From CAVQBP01 sp964448105 (GTDB lineage Bacteria > Bacteroidota > Ignavibacteria > Ignavibacteriales > Ignavibacteriaceae), in NCBI GenBank assembly GCA_964448105.1, contig CAYUVK010000010.1, forward strand, positions 8,516-72,515: a stretch of DNA of 64,000 nucleotides, in the 5' to 3' direction. The position numbers and the translations under genes are program-made. Below, piece by piece: positions 27,964-37,362 of the stretch. A model generated the notes under the pieces. The model was not told the DNA's origin and ran no database searches. It saw only the letters and a program-made list of their open reading frames with translations. Numbering within the stretch: the stretch's first letter is position 1; each line of letters opens with the position of its first letter.

Positions 27964-28257
27964 ATGGCTACTTATATTACCTTACTTAGTTTTACAAATA
28001 AGGGTATTGAAAACATAAAGGACAGTCCTTCGCGCCTGGATAAAGCAAAAGAACTGTTTAAATCAATGGGGGCAGAATTGAAAGAATATTACCTTGTTAC
28101 AGGAAGATATGATGCCGTTGTTATATCCGAAGCACCCGATGATGAAACAATTGCTAAACTATCACTTTCAGTTGCTTCAGCAGGTGCTGTTCGAACCGAA
28201 ACTCTTCGTGCATATCCGGAAAAAGATTATCGTAAAATTATATCGGCTTTGCCTTAA
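27964..28257 (+). CDS. GYD domain protein
   Basis: A 97-residue protein. ATG 27964 follows AAAGGAGGTGAT, an excellent ribosome site, which decides it over the ATG 18 nt upstream. The sequence ATYITLLSFTNKGIENIKDS, LVTGRYDAVVISEAPDDE and SAGAVRTETLRAY matches the GYD family, a ferredoxin-like small fold of unknown role; the Gly-Arg-Tyr-Asp in TGRYD stands where the family has its GxYD signature. Cytosolic. A terminator follows immediately. Confidence 0.88.
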   Translation: MATYITLLSFTNKGIENIKDSPSRLDKAKELFKSMGAELKEYYLVTGRYDAVVISEAPDDETIAKLSLSVASAGAVRTETLRAYPEKDYRKIISALP

Positions 28258-28288
28258 GGCAATTTTATTAATATTGTTGTATTAATAT

Positions 28289-28309
28289 GGAGGGATTCCC
28301 TCATTTTTT
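28289..28309 (+). terminator. Rho-independent terminator after the GYD gene
   Basis: GAGGG and CCCTC form a 5-bp GC-rich stem around a 3-nt loop, followed by ATTTTTTG. A weaker hairpin (TTGCC/GGCAA) spans the GYD stop codon just before it. It separates the GYD transcript from the molybdenum hydroxylase genes. Confidence 0.6.
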
Positions 28310-28516
28310 GTTTATCTTAAAAAGACAATTAACACCGATATTCTGCATGGATTGAAGAAAAACAAAGCCCGATAATTTATTAATTTTGTATTTTTTATTT
28401 TAAAAAAACTTGTTAATTTGAAAACAGAAAGAGTTCAATATTTTACGTGTTCGATATGTAATTAATTTGAGGGCTCAAAATTATTATTAATATTTAACCG
28501 GGGAAAGGGGTTGAAT

Positions 28517-28999
28517 ATGATTGAGAAAGTTCACTTCAAACTAAACGGCAAACCGATTGAATTAACCGTGGAAAGCAACAGACTACTTTTATGGGTTTTA
28601 CGTACCGACTTAGGATTAACAGGGACAAAATACGGTTGTGGAATTAGTTACTGCGGTTCATGTACTGTACTTATAAATGATGAAGCTGTTCGGTCATGTC
28701 AAACAACAATTAAAGAAGTTATTAATAAAGATGTTGTTACAATTGAAGGATTAGGTGAAAACGAGAAGCTTCATCCGGTTCAGAAAGCATTTGCGGAACA
28801 TGACGCAATGCAATGCGGGTATTGCACGCCTGGGATGATCCTAACTGCCTATTCTTTTTTAAGAAAAAACCCGCACCCGTCAACTCCGGAAATAATTGAA
28901 GGGATGAATAATAATTTGTGTCGGTGCGGTGCGCATAATAGGATTGTACAGGCAATTCATTCTGCTGCCGTAGAGATGGAAGGAGGAAATAGAAAATGA
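28517..28999 (+). CDS. (2Fe-2S) subunit of a molybdenum hydroxylase (IorA-like)
   Basis: A 160-residue small subunit. The N-terminal plant-type ferredoxin cluster is in GTKYGCGISYCGSCTVLIND plus a later Cys in AVRSC; the C-terminal second cluster is in QCGYCTPGMILTAYSF and NLCRCGAHNRIVQAI. It transfers electrons from the molybdopterin subunit to an acceptor. ATG 28517 is preferred to a TTG 6 nt upstream because of spacing from GGGAAAGGGG. It overlaps the large-subunit gene by 4 nt. No FAD subunit is encoded nearby, as in IorAB-type two-subunit enzymes. Confidence 0.93.
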   Translation: MIEKVHFKLNGKPIELTVESNRLLLWVLRTDLGLTGTKYGCGISYCGSCTVLINDEAVRSCQTTIKEVINKDVVTIEGLGENEKLHPVQKAFAEHDAMQCGYCTPGMILTAYSFLRKNPHPSTPEIIEGMNNNLCRCGAHNRIVQAIHSAAVEMEGGNRK

Positions 29000-31176
29000 A
29001 AGATGATAAATATCCCGAAATAGATTTTAAAGATATCAAAGATGGTTTTCCAATGGATAGAAGGGATTTCCTTAAAACAGCCGGCAGTGGAATTTTTATC
29101 CTTTTTACCATAAAGGATGCCTCCTTCTTTACGCAGGAAAGACAGATAAGACAGCAGCAGGGTTATCCTTCTGATTTTAATGCATATCTTAAAATCGGCG
29201 AAGATGGACGGGTTGCGTGTTATACCGGGAAAATTGAAATGGGGCAGGGTATTATAACTTCTTTAGCTCAAATGCTTGCCGGTGAACTTGATGTTTCTCT
29301 TGAATCTGTTGATATGGTAATGGGTGATACAGATCTTTGTCCTTACGATAGGGGTACGTTTGGTTCATTATCTACAAGATTTTTTGGCCCTGCACTCCGT
29401 GAAGCCGGGGCAGAAGGGAGAAGTGTTCTGCTTGAATTAGCTTCGGAAAAATTGAAAGTGCCTGTGAAAAATTTATCTGTTAAAAATGGAGTTGTATTCG
29501 AAAAGAAAAATAAGAAAAATAAAATTTCCTATGCTGAACTTGCAAAAGGGAAAAAGATTGAACGACATGTTGACGGACAGGCTGAGATAAAGAAACCATC
29601 AGAGTTTAAGGTTATGGGTAAATCCGTAACTCGTAGAGATGCAGATTTGAAGGTAACAGGAAAAGCAAAGTTTGCCGGAGATATACAATTTCCAGGGATG
29701 CTTTATGCAAAGCTCTTGCGTCCGCCTGCACATGGTGCAAAATTAATTTCTGCTGATACTTCCGGGGCAGAAAAAGTAAAAGATGTTAAGGTTGTAAAAG
29801 ATGGTGATCTTATAGCAGTACTTCATAAATATCCGGATGTTGCCGAAGAAGCTCTTTCTAAAATTAAAGCAAAATTTGATAAATCTCCTTCTACTCTTAA
29901 TGATAAAAATATTTTTGAACACCTTTTGAAGTCAGCACCTAATGGTGAAGTTACTGCAAGCGGCGGCGATCTTTCAAAAGGAGAAAAGAACTCTGATAAA
30001 GTAATTGAAGAAACTTATTATGATGGTTATAAAGCTCACGCACCCATTGAACCTCATACGGCAACAGTAAATATTGAAGGGGATAAAGTAATTGTATGGG
30101 CATCAACACAAACTCCCTTTCCTGCTAAGGATGAAGTTGCAAAAGCATTAAATATTTCTTCAGAAAATGTACATGTTATGCAGACTTTTGTGGGGGGCGG
30201 ATTTGGAGGTAAAACCAGGAACCTGCAGATTGTTGAAGCTGCGCGTCTTGCTAAATTATCCGGTAAACCAGTCCAGGTTGCATGGACTAGAGAAGAAGAA
30301 TTCTTTTTCGATTCCTTTAGGCCGGCAGCAGTTGTAAAAATAAAATCAGGTATAAATAAAGGTAAGCTTAACTATTGGGACTACCATGTTTATTTTGCCG
30401 GTGAAAGAGGTTCAAAACAGTTTTATGAAATACCAAACCACAGCACAACTGTACATGGTTCAGGCTGGGGGGGAAGTGCTCATCCTTTTGCTACCGGTGC
30501 ATGGCGTGCACCGGCAAATAATACCAATACATTTGCAAGAGAATCACAGATATCCATTATGGCAAATGCCGCTGGAATTGATCAAGTCGAATTTAGACTG
30601 TTGAATTTAACTGATAAAAAGATGAAAAATGTTCTACAGACTGCAGCTGATAAATTCGGAAGGAAACCTTTGAAGTCAAATGGTAAAGGCTATGGTGTTG
30701 CCTGCGGTATTGATGCGGGAACATCCCTTGCTACTATTGCAGAAGTTGAAGTTGACAAAAAAACAGGTAATGTTAAAGTTAACCGTGTTGTTTGTGCACA
30801 GGATATGGGACTTGTAATTAACCCGGAAGGTGCCACTATACAGATGGAAGGTTGTATAACAATGGGACTCGGATATGCTTTGAGAGAAGATATTCATTTT
30901 AAGAATGGAGAAATTTTAGACGTCAATTTTGATACTTATGAAATTCCTCACTTCTCTTGGCTGCCTAAAATAGAAACTGTTATAATTGATAATAAAGAAA
31001 CCGCACCGCAGGGCGGCGGGGAACCGGCAATAATTACAATGGGCGCTGTAATTGCCAATGCAATATTCGATGCTACTGGTGTGAGAGTCTTTCAGCTTCC
31101 AATGACTCCGGAAAGAGTGCTTGAAGCTATTAAAAGGGATAAAAAAACTCTGGATTTTGGAAACCTAAAAGGTTAA
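28996..31176 (+). CDS. Molybdopterin-binding subunit of a xanthine dehydrogenase-family oxidoreductase (IorB-like)
   Basis: A 726-residue large subunit. A twin-arginine leader (MDRRDFLKTAGSGIFILF) predicts Tat export of the folded, cofactor-loaded complex. The MPT-binding segments are present: GQGIITSLAQMLAGELDVSL, TFVGGGFGGKTRNLQIVEAA and APQGGGEPAIITMGAV, the last holding the catalytic Glu that acts as base. GKAKFAGDIQFPGMLYAKLL marks the second domain start. With the 2Fe-2S protein it forms a two-subunit hydroxylase of the isoquinoline-oxidoreductase or aldehyde type. Substrate unknown. Confidence 0.92.
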   Translation: MKDDKYPEIDFKDIKDGFPMDRRDFLKTAGSGIFILFTIKDASFFTQERQIRQQQGYPSDFNAYLKIGEDGRVACYTGKIEMGQGIITSLAQMLAGELDVSLESVDMVMGDTDLCPYDRGTFGSLSTRFFGPALREAGAEGRSVLLELASEKLKVPVKNLSVKNGVVFEKKNKKNKISYAELAKGKKIERHVDGQAEIKKPSEFKVMGKSVTRRDADLKVTGKAKFAGDIQFPGMLYAKLLRPPAHGAKLISADTSGAEKVKDVKVVKDGDLIAVLHKYPDVAEEALSKIKAKFDKSPSTLNDKNIFEHLLKSAPNGEVTASGGDLSKGEKNSDKVIEETYYDGYKAHAPIEPHTATVNIEGDKVIVWASTQTPFPAKDEVAKALNISSENVHVMQTFVGGGFGGKTRNLQIVEAARLAKLSGKPVQVAWTREEEFFFDSFRPAAVVKIKSGINKGKLNYWDYHVYFAGERGSKQFYEIPNHSTTVHGSGWGGSAHPFATGAWRAPANNTNTFARESQISIMANAAGIDQVEFRLLNLTDKKMKNVLQTAADKFGRKPLKSNGKGYGVACGIDAGTSLATIAEVEVDKKTGNVKVNRVVCAQDMGLVINPEGATIQMEGCITMGLGYALREDIHFKNGEILDVNFDTYEIPHFSWLPKIETVIIDNKETAPQGGGEPAIITMGAVIANAIFDATGVRVFQLPMTPERVLEAIKRDKKTLDFGNLKG

Positions 31177-31550
31177 TGTGAAATGTGCAATTAGATAACA
31201 GAATTTAAAATGATTTTGTTATTTCCCTGAATAGGAAATATATATTAACTGGGCTATCATCTCAGGACCAGAAAATAGAAAGTAGTGGTTATGCTGAAAG
31301 AGTTATATAATATAGGGTTAAAGACATTCAGTGTAATTTCACCTACCCTCCCATTTCAAAAAAATATTGATAATTTGAAAGAAAGGTGAAAATAACTTTG
31401 TATAAAGATCGTAATCTAATAATCCGAATTTTATCTGAATTTATACCCTTGTAGAAATATCTATACAACTTTTATTTAAATGTTAGAATGGGTGTAAATA
31501 TAAGAAGATAATAATTTTTATAATATAATAAAATTTTTTTTTATGGTAAT
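31177..31550. other. Intergenic region, 374 bp, with nested inverted repeats
   Basis: AT-rich sequence after the hydroxylase genes. It contains a weak hairpin (ATTTCC/GGAAAT, near 31223-31241) and the nested inverted repeat at 31337-31391. No coding sequence was recognised. Confidence 0.5.
31337..31391. repeat. Nested inverted repeat
   Basis: Outer arms TTTCACCT (31337-31344) and AGGTGAAA (31384-31391) enclose inner arms TTTCAAA (31354-31360) and TTTGAAA (31374-31380). All four arms are perfect. It could fold as one interrupted hairpin. It lies 160 bp after the hydroxylase stop. Confidence 0.45.
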
Positions 31551-31730
31551 TCACGTAATCTTTAAATATTTTTCTCTTTCGCTATTTTGAATATTTTGAA
31601 TAAGATCGTGTATTCTTCCAATAGATACAATCCACTTATTACCAATGCCGGTACTGTAACCACTTAAGAATCCTTTGGGAGTGGGATATTCAATATGAAT
31701 ATCAGGATGTGAAGCTTTTATTCCCGCCAT
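31551..31730 (-). CDS. Possible small protein or gene remnant, 59 residues
   Basis: A complete frame from ATG (31730) to TGA (31551) with protein-like composition: GIKASHPDIHIEYPTPKGFL, GYSTGIGNKWIVSIGRIHDL and a charged end. It reads more like the tail of a folded domain than random sequence, since Gly, Pro and Trp are placed as in structured proteins. No ribosome site precedes it and no family was recognised. It may be a true small gene, or the remains of a longer one lost upstream. It sits 49 bp downstream of nhaC on the same strand. Confidence 0.35.
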   Translation of the reverse strand: MAGIKASHPDIHIEYPTPKGFLSGYSTGIGNKWIVSIGRIHDLIQNIQNSEREKYLKIT

Positions 31731-31779
31731 TCATCATAAAATAATTTTCAATATTTGACTATTTACCTAAATAATGCGA

Positions 31780-33195
31780 TTATAAAATGAACCCGAAAGC
31801 AGTAAACAAAATTAAAGCAATAGTAGCTGCAGTCAATGCATAGGGTAACTGTGTTCGAACATGATCGATATGATCGCTTGCAGATGCCATGGAAGAAATT
31901 ATTGTTGTATCCGAAATAGGGGAACAATGATCTCCAAAAACACTCCCGCTTAAAACTGAAGCAATTGCCAAAGATAAATTTATATCCATTACTTGCGCCA
32001 TAGGGACAGCAATCGGGATCATAATTGCAAAAGTTCCCCAGCTCGTTCCGGTTGAAAAAGAAATAAACATTGAAGCAGCAAAAATAATTGGAGCAACAAA
32101 GTTGGGATTTAAAAATTTATCTGCTATTGAAGCAACATAAGGTCCTGTGCCTAAAGTTCTGCAAGTATCACCAATTGCAAATGCAAAAACCATCAATATG
32201 GCTATAGGTATTAATCCGCCGATTCCTTTTAAAGTATAATCCATTACTTCATGCAGAGTTAAAATTTTTTGCCCGGTAGATAAAATTCCCGAAACAATTA
32301 TTGCTGCTATTACCGACCATAAAACAGAAGTGGAACCGGAGCCAGCAGTTAAATTTCCCTTGCCGGTAATTATTAAACTGAGAGGCATCATAAATATCAT
32401 AGTGAAGATTGGAGCAATCATATTTATTGCACGGTGAGGAATTTTTGCTTTCGGCTTTATTGAAGATACATCCGCCGAAACAACAGGAACAGCGCCATCG
32501 GCAATTGTTTTTCCTTTTTCTAAAGATCTTTTTTCTGCTTTTTTCATTGAAGCATAATCTTTAAAAGTAAATGCTAAAAAGCCTGCGAGAAGTACAGAGA
32601 TTATAGGATAAAAATTTAAGGGAATTGTTGAGAAAAAAGTTGGTATCGGATTAGTTATATTCTCTTTGCTTAACAAACCGATTACATAAGCTCCCCATGC
32701 ATTTAAAGGAATTAAAATACAAATAGGCGATGATGTAGTATCGCAAATATATGCAAGCTTTTCTCTTGAGATTTTAAATTTTTCAAAAATAGGATGAAAG
32801 ATTGTTCCCGTTACCAGACAGGAAATACTTGATTCAATAAAAACCGAGCAGCCGACAAAAAATGAGAGTATTGACGCCCGTCTGCGGGAATTAACTAATT
32901 TTTTCTTTTGGATAAAATCAATGAAACCCTGCACACCGCCGGAAACCTGTGTAAGAGAAATTAATGCTCCTACCAAAGCAGAAAAAATAATTACACGTGT
33001 ATTTCCTTCATCTTTAAAAACATTTACACAAGCTTGGATAGCATCCGCCATTCCGTTAAACGGATTCCATTCTTCAATTATTAACCATCCGGAAAAAATA
33101 CCCAAAAATAATGAAAGGTAAACCTGCCTTGTTTTTATTGCTAAGGCAATTGCGAGCAGCGGAGGAATGATTGAAAGCCATCCGTAATTTATCAA
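31780..33195 (-). CDS. NhaC-family Na+/H+ antiporter
   Basis: A 471-residue inner-membrane protein with about eleven to twelve helices. SVFGDHCSPISDTTIISSMA near the C-terminus and SFSTGTSWGTFAIMIPIAVP are the NhaC-family signatures, and the opening INYGWLSIIPPLLAIALAI is the usual start of this family. The start codon appears to be TTG at 33195; no in-frame ATG lies between it and the upstream stop. NhaC-type proteins exchange Na+ for protons, though some carry amino acids or organic acids with Na+. Substrate not decided here. Confidence 0.9.
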   Translation of the reverse strand: MINYGWLSIIPPLLAIALAIKTRQVYLSLFLGIFSGWLIIEEWNPFNGMADAIQACVNVFKDEGNTRVIIFSALVGALISLTQVSGGVQGFIDFIQKKKLVNSRRRASILSFFVGCSVFIESSISCLVTGTIFHPIFEKFKISREKLAYICDTTSSPICILIPLNAWGAYVIGLLSKENITNPIPTFFSTIPLNFYPIISVLLAGFLAFTFKDYASMKKAEKRSLEKGKTIADGAVPVVSADVSSIKPKAKIPHRAINMIAPIFTMIFMMPLSLIITGKGNLTAGSGSTSVLWSVIAAIIVSGILSTGQKILTLHEVMDYTLKGIGGLIPIAILMVFAFAIGDTCRTLGTGPYVASIADKFLNPNFVAPIIFAASMFISFSTGTSWGTFAIMIPIAVPMAQVMDINLSLAIASVLSGSVFGDHCSPISDTTIISSMASASDHIDHVRTQLPYALTAATIALILFTAFGFIL

Positions 33196-33391
33196 TAGAA
33201 TATTTCTTTTAAAATTGATGAAGAACTAGTAATAAATTCTTTACTTAAAAATTAATAAAATCAACATGTAAAAATCTACCTGTTGAAAAAATAGTATATT
33301 AACAATACAATTAAAATTACTGCCAAAACAAAAAGCAAAAAATTTATTACACCTCTTTTAGTCTCAGCATCATATCTTAACTTAACTTATA

Positions 33392-35065
33392 ATGAAGGAA
33401 GGAGTATCTTTAATCGGGAGCGGCTCGTCTGTTACTAATCTTATCGGAGCTGAAGATAATTATGGAGTTTTATTCGATAAAATAAATAGTGCAGAAATCT
33501 CCGGTTTTACATTCAAATCCGACGGTGAACATTTACAAATGAGTGCATTCATTATTTGTCAATCATCTTCTCCTATAATTAAAAAGAACAGGTTTGAAAC
33601 AGAACTATTTCAAAATATTGCGGTAGAGTGTTCAAATAATTCCAATCCGATTATTGAAGAGAATTATTTAAAGCAAGCAGATATGTGGGTTAACGGATCA
33701 AGTCCAATCATTAGAAACAATTCCATTATTTGTTTTTCAGATGGTATAAGGTGTTTTGGAAATTCAAACCCGGAAATAACCGGGAATAAAATGACTGGAA
33801 ATTTCGGAAATAACATAGTTTACATAAGCCAATCAGGCTGCATAATAAAAAACAACTATATTTATAATAATATGGATGGATGGAGGATATTCCTTAATAA
33901 TGCTAATGAAGCAAAGGTGTTTAACAATGTTATCAAAAGCAAAGGGGTGAACAGTACGGGAATAAAAATTATTAACTCACAAAATATTGAAGTTGTGAAT
34001 AATACTATTTTATTAAAAGGTATCGGAATAAATGATGCTACATCAACTTCAAATATTTTTAATAATATAGTCGTAAACACTTCGGATTACGGGATTGAGT
34101 TTTCCGATGCTTCCCAAATGGATTACAATGCATTCTGGAACAACCCTGTTAATTACAGCGGAATTAACCCGGGAAGTAATAATATAGAAGGAAATATTCT
34201 TTTTGCTGATTCATCAAAAGAAAATTACAGGCTGCTGTCGAATTCCCCATGCATTAATGCGGGCAATCCTGATTCGAAGTATAATGATATTGATGGTTCA
34301 AGAAATGATATCGGAGCTTACGGGGGACCTTATGCAGATTCCAACTGGATAAATCAGGACGGAAGCACTTTAGCCGTTGACCAGATAACCGATAAAGATA
34401 CAATACAAATATTAATTACAGGTCAAAAAGTAAAAGGGATTGCAGGAATCAATTTAGGATTATCATATGATCCCCTTTTATTGATGCAGTTGAACGCAAA
34501 TTCATCAACTTTAACTAAAAGTTTCTCGGTAGAAGAAATTCTAAAAAAAGCTGGTTCGTTAAATTTAAATCTAAATAGCACGAAAGGTATTAACGAAGAT
34601 GAAGGGGGAATAATCGAACTGCAATTTGAGACTCATTCAGCACAAACAGAAACAACAACTCTCCGTTTTGATAGTGCATCCGTTTGGGATGAGACTGCAT
34701 GTTCAAAAAATATTATTAATTTGAAAGACGGGCAGTTAAAAATTATAACGGGAATCAACAAAGTAATTAACAAATTACCTACAACATATTCTTTATCTCA
34801 GAATTATCCTAACCCTTTCAATCCATCAACCAGGGTAAGATTTCAACTGCCGGTCGAAAGTAAAGTAACAGTAAAGATATATGATATTTTGGGAAGAGAA
34901 GTGATAACTTTATTGAACGAAACCCGGAAAGCCGGAAGATATGAAGTTGTTTGGAATGCAGCTAATTATGCTAGTGGAGTTTATTTCTATACAATTAAAG
35001 CTTTGTCTGTCAATAGTAAGGGAGAAAGTTTTTATGATACAAAAAAATTGATTCTCCTTAAATAA
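33392..35065 (+). CDS. Parallel beta-helix protein with type IX sorting domain, N-terminus apparently missing
   Basis: A 557-residue protein. Residues about 1-310 form a right-handed beta-helix with repeated short turns such as SSSPIIKKNRFE, NSNPIIEENYLK and SNPEITGNKMTG. A cohesin-like or beta-sandwich stretch follows, then the type IX sorting domain (SLSQNYPNPFNPSTRVRFQL, ASGVYFYTIKA, KKLILLK). Such cargo needs a signal peptide, but this frame begins directly with KEGVSLIGSGSS, which is the first beta-helix turn of related proteins. An in-frame TAA lies 9 nt before the ATG. It is probably a 5-prime truncated copy. Confidence 0.75.
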   Translation: MKEGVSLIGSGSSVTNLIGAEDNYGVLFDKINSAEISGFTFKSDGEHLQMSAFIICQSSSPIIKKNRFETELFQNIAVECSNNSNPIIEENYLKQADMWVNGSSPIIRNNSIICFSDGIRCFGNSNPEITGNKMTGNFGNNIVYISQSGCIIKNNYIYNNMDGWRIFLNNANEAKVFNNVIKSKGVNSTGIKIINSQNIEVVNNTILLKGIGINDATSTSNIFNNIVVNTSDYGIEFSDASQMDYNAFWNNPVNYSGINPGSNNIEGNILFADSSKENYRLLSNSPCINAGNPDSKYNDIDGSRNDIGAYGGPYADSNWINQDGSTLAVDQITDKDTIQILITGQKVKGIAGINLGLSYDPLLLMQLNANSSTLTKSFSVEEILKKAGSLNLNLNSTKGINEDEGGIIELQFETHSAQTETTTLRFDSASVWDETACSKNIINLKDGQLKIITGINKVINKLPTTYSLSQNYPNPFNPSTRVRFQLPVESKVTVKIYDILGREVITLLNETRKAGRYEVVWNAANYASGVYFYTIKALSVNSKGESFYDTKKLILLK

Positions 35066-35282
35066 AAAGTAAAAAGGGAGAGTAATAAATTGTAATGGAA
35101 ACTAACAGATACTTTTAATTAAGAATATAAACCGAAAAATTATCAAATTTTTTATACCCAATCAGGATTTTGATAATGAATTTTTTACCAATAATTATTT
35201 TTATTAATATAAAAGTATTTTCAGAACAATCTGTTATGGAACAAAAGTTGCCCATGAATTAAGATTAAACGGAGGAGGTGTT

Positions 35283-37331
35283 ATGAAATCTAAATGGATG
35301 GTTTTATTTATAACATTTCTCATTTTAATTCTCTCTACTTCAGTTTATTCACAAGTTATTTATTCCAACTCATTTGAATCTCCTGAAGATACTTCCGGAT
35401 GGATGGGATATTTGGAATTCCGCAATGATGCTCCACCAGATGGAGGATATCAATCGGTTTATATCTCCGGCGGATGCATCTGGCCGCATGCATGGATTGA
35501 ATTAGGTCCTTCTGACAATAGTGGTTATTATGTTATCCGATGCTGGGGAAAAGATCTGCAAATAGGCGGTGGAGTTTCGATTTATGTTGAAGGTGAATAT
35601 TCAAATCAAGTTAACATCACGGTTAATGAAAAGAAATGGAAGTATTACACGAGTGAAAATACACTTTTTTGTCCTGCAGGTAAGAAGATAATTCTTGCCT
35701 CGGGCTCGGGTGGAATAATTCCAAGTGCTATGCTTATCGATAAAATCGAAGTAGTAAAAGTGAGAGAAACTAATTCCTGGGTTATAAGGAATAGTGGTAC
35801 TACAGAGAAATTAAATGATGCTGTAATGCTTAATAGTTCCACAGCAATAGTTGTTGGAGACGAAGGTTCAATTCTTAAAACAACAGATTTAGGCAAAACC
35901 TGGAGAAACACCGCTCCGCCTGTATTTTGTGAAAATAGTATGTATTGTATAATGAACTGGAACAGCATATCTTTTTATGATTCCTTGAATGGAATTGTCG
36001 TAGGTAATGAAATAGTTGTAACAACAGATGGCGGAGAGGAATGGCAGTTTCGTTCTGTTTCTGAAAATCATACATTTCTTTGTGCTAATTTTATGGGGCC
36101 TAATTATATTTATGTGGGTGATGATTCAGGTAATGTATATTTGTCAGTTGACACCGGCAAAACATGGACATCTGAAAAATTAACAAATGAACCTATAAAA
36201 TCAATCTTTTATTATGCCGCTCCATTTATGAGCTGGAGACCCGTATATGTTTTAACAATTCGTTCTGTATATTCAACAAAAACTTCTTCTTTCAATGGTT
36301 GGAAGGAGGAACAGCTGCCTATAACAACTTGGGGTGCAGCGGTTAAGGGGAATAATTTTAGCTGGGGAGATCCAGCCTTTATTGTTGGTTATGATGGTCA
36401 ACTTGCTATTAGTCCGGTGATACTTAGAAAAACATATACTGATTCTTCATGGCAGAAATATACTTTTCCTCCTTATTTACAGATAAAACCATTTATAGGA
36501 AGTTTAAATGATGTGACGGTGCCTACATTAAATACTGCATATGCCTGCGGCGATAGAGGTATGGTTATGAAAACATCGGATATGGGGGATACATGGTTTC
36601 TGCAGCAAACAGGAACTGCACGAAAATTGAATGTAATAGATTTTTATAGTGAAAGTACAGGTATTGCAGCCGGTGATTCGGGGACTGTTCTTTTTACATC
36701 TAACGAAACCTCTCATACTAATTATCCCCCTTCGCCATTTCATTTAATATCGCCGGTAAATGAAGATACTATTTGGTCTATACCTAAATCGATCCTTTTT
36801 ACATGGCAGGAGGCTACCGATTCAAACAACGATATTGTAGATTATACACTACTAATTTCTGCCGATACATGTGCCACTTGGAAATCATTCGGACCTGTTG
36901 ACGAAACGACATACCAAGTTCAATGGCCTAATGAAATTCCTAATTCAGAAAGATATTTCTGGACAGTTATTGCAAATGACGGGATTCTAGCAACACCGAG
37001 TCTTGACGTTTTCGCTTTTACAATAAAAACTATAACCGGTGCGAATAAAAATGAAGCTAGAACACCGGACGAATTTATACTTCACCAGAACTATCCGAAT
37101 CCATTTAATCCATCAACAAAAATTAGATATGAGATTCCTGTTGAGGAATATGTATCAATAAAGATATATGATCTTATGGGAAGGGAAATAATAACATTGG
37201 TAAATGGAATCCGCAAAGCAGGAAAACATGAGGTTGAATGGAATGCAGGTAATTTTACAAGCGGTGTATATTTCTATACTATTAAATCAGCATATTATTC
37301 AAATACAAAGAAATTAATTCTTTTAAAGTAG
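35283..37331 (+). CDS. Secreted YCF48/BNR-like protein with type IX sorting domain
   Basis: A 682-residue exported protein with signal peptide (WMVLFITFLILILSTSVYSQ). After an N-terminal carbohydrate-binding-like beta domain (to about 155) come YCF48/BNR-type propeller repeats: WVIRNSGTTEKLNDAVMLNS, VVGDEGSILKTTDLGKTW, VGDDSGNVYLSVDTGKTW and CGDRGMVMKTSDMGDTWF. A fibronectin-like domain (about 490-590) precedes the type IX C-terminal domain (LHQNYPNPFNPSTKIRYEIP, TSGVYFYTIKS, KKLILLK). It should be displayed on, or released from, the outer membrane. GGAGGAGGTG is a very strong ribosome site. Confidence 0.9.
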   Translation: MKSKWMVLFITFLILILSTSVYSQVIYSNSFESPEDTSGWMGYLEFRNDAPPDGGYQSVYISGGCIWPHAWIELGPSDNSGYYVIRCWGKDLQIGGGVSIYVEGEYSNQVNITVNEKKWKYYTSENTLFCPAGKKIILASGSGGIIPSAMLIDKIEVVKVRETNSWVIRNSGTTEKLNDAVMLNSSTAIVVGDEGSILKTTDLGKTWRNTAPPVFCENSMYCIMNWNSISFYDSLNGIVVGNEIVVTTDGGEEWQFRSVSENHTFLCANFMGPNYIYVGDDSGNVYLSVDTGKTWTSEKLTNEPIKSIFYYAAPFMSWRPVYVLTIRSVYSTKTSSFNGWKEEQLPITTWGAAVKGNNFSWGDPAFIVGYDGQLAISPVILRKTYTDSSWQKYTFPPYLQIKPFIGSLNDVTVPTLNTAYACGDRGMVMKTSDMGDTWFLQQTGTARKLNVIDFYSESTGIAAGDSGTVLFTSNETSHTNYPPSPFHLISPVNEDTIWSIPKSILFTWQEATDSNNDIVDYTLLISADTCATWKSFGPVDETTYQVQWPNEIPNSERYFWTVIANDGILATPSLDVFAFTIKTITGANKNEARTPDEFILHQNYPNPFNPSTKIRYEIPVEEYVSIKIYDLMGREIITLVNGIRKAGKHEVEWNAGNFTSGVYFYTIKSAYYSNTKKLILLK

Positions 37332-37362
37332 TTTGAAAATAATAATTTGAGGAGGGATTATT

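Noticed and set aside
28737..29111. A 124-residue minus-strand frame over the 2Fe-2S gene
   Set aside because: Antisense to strong Fe-S and Tat motifs on the plus strand; no support of its own.
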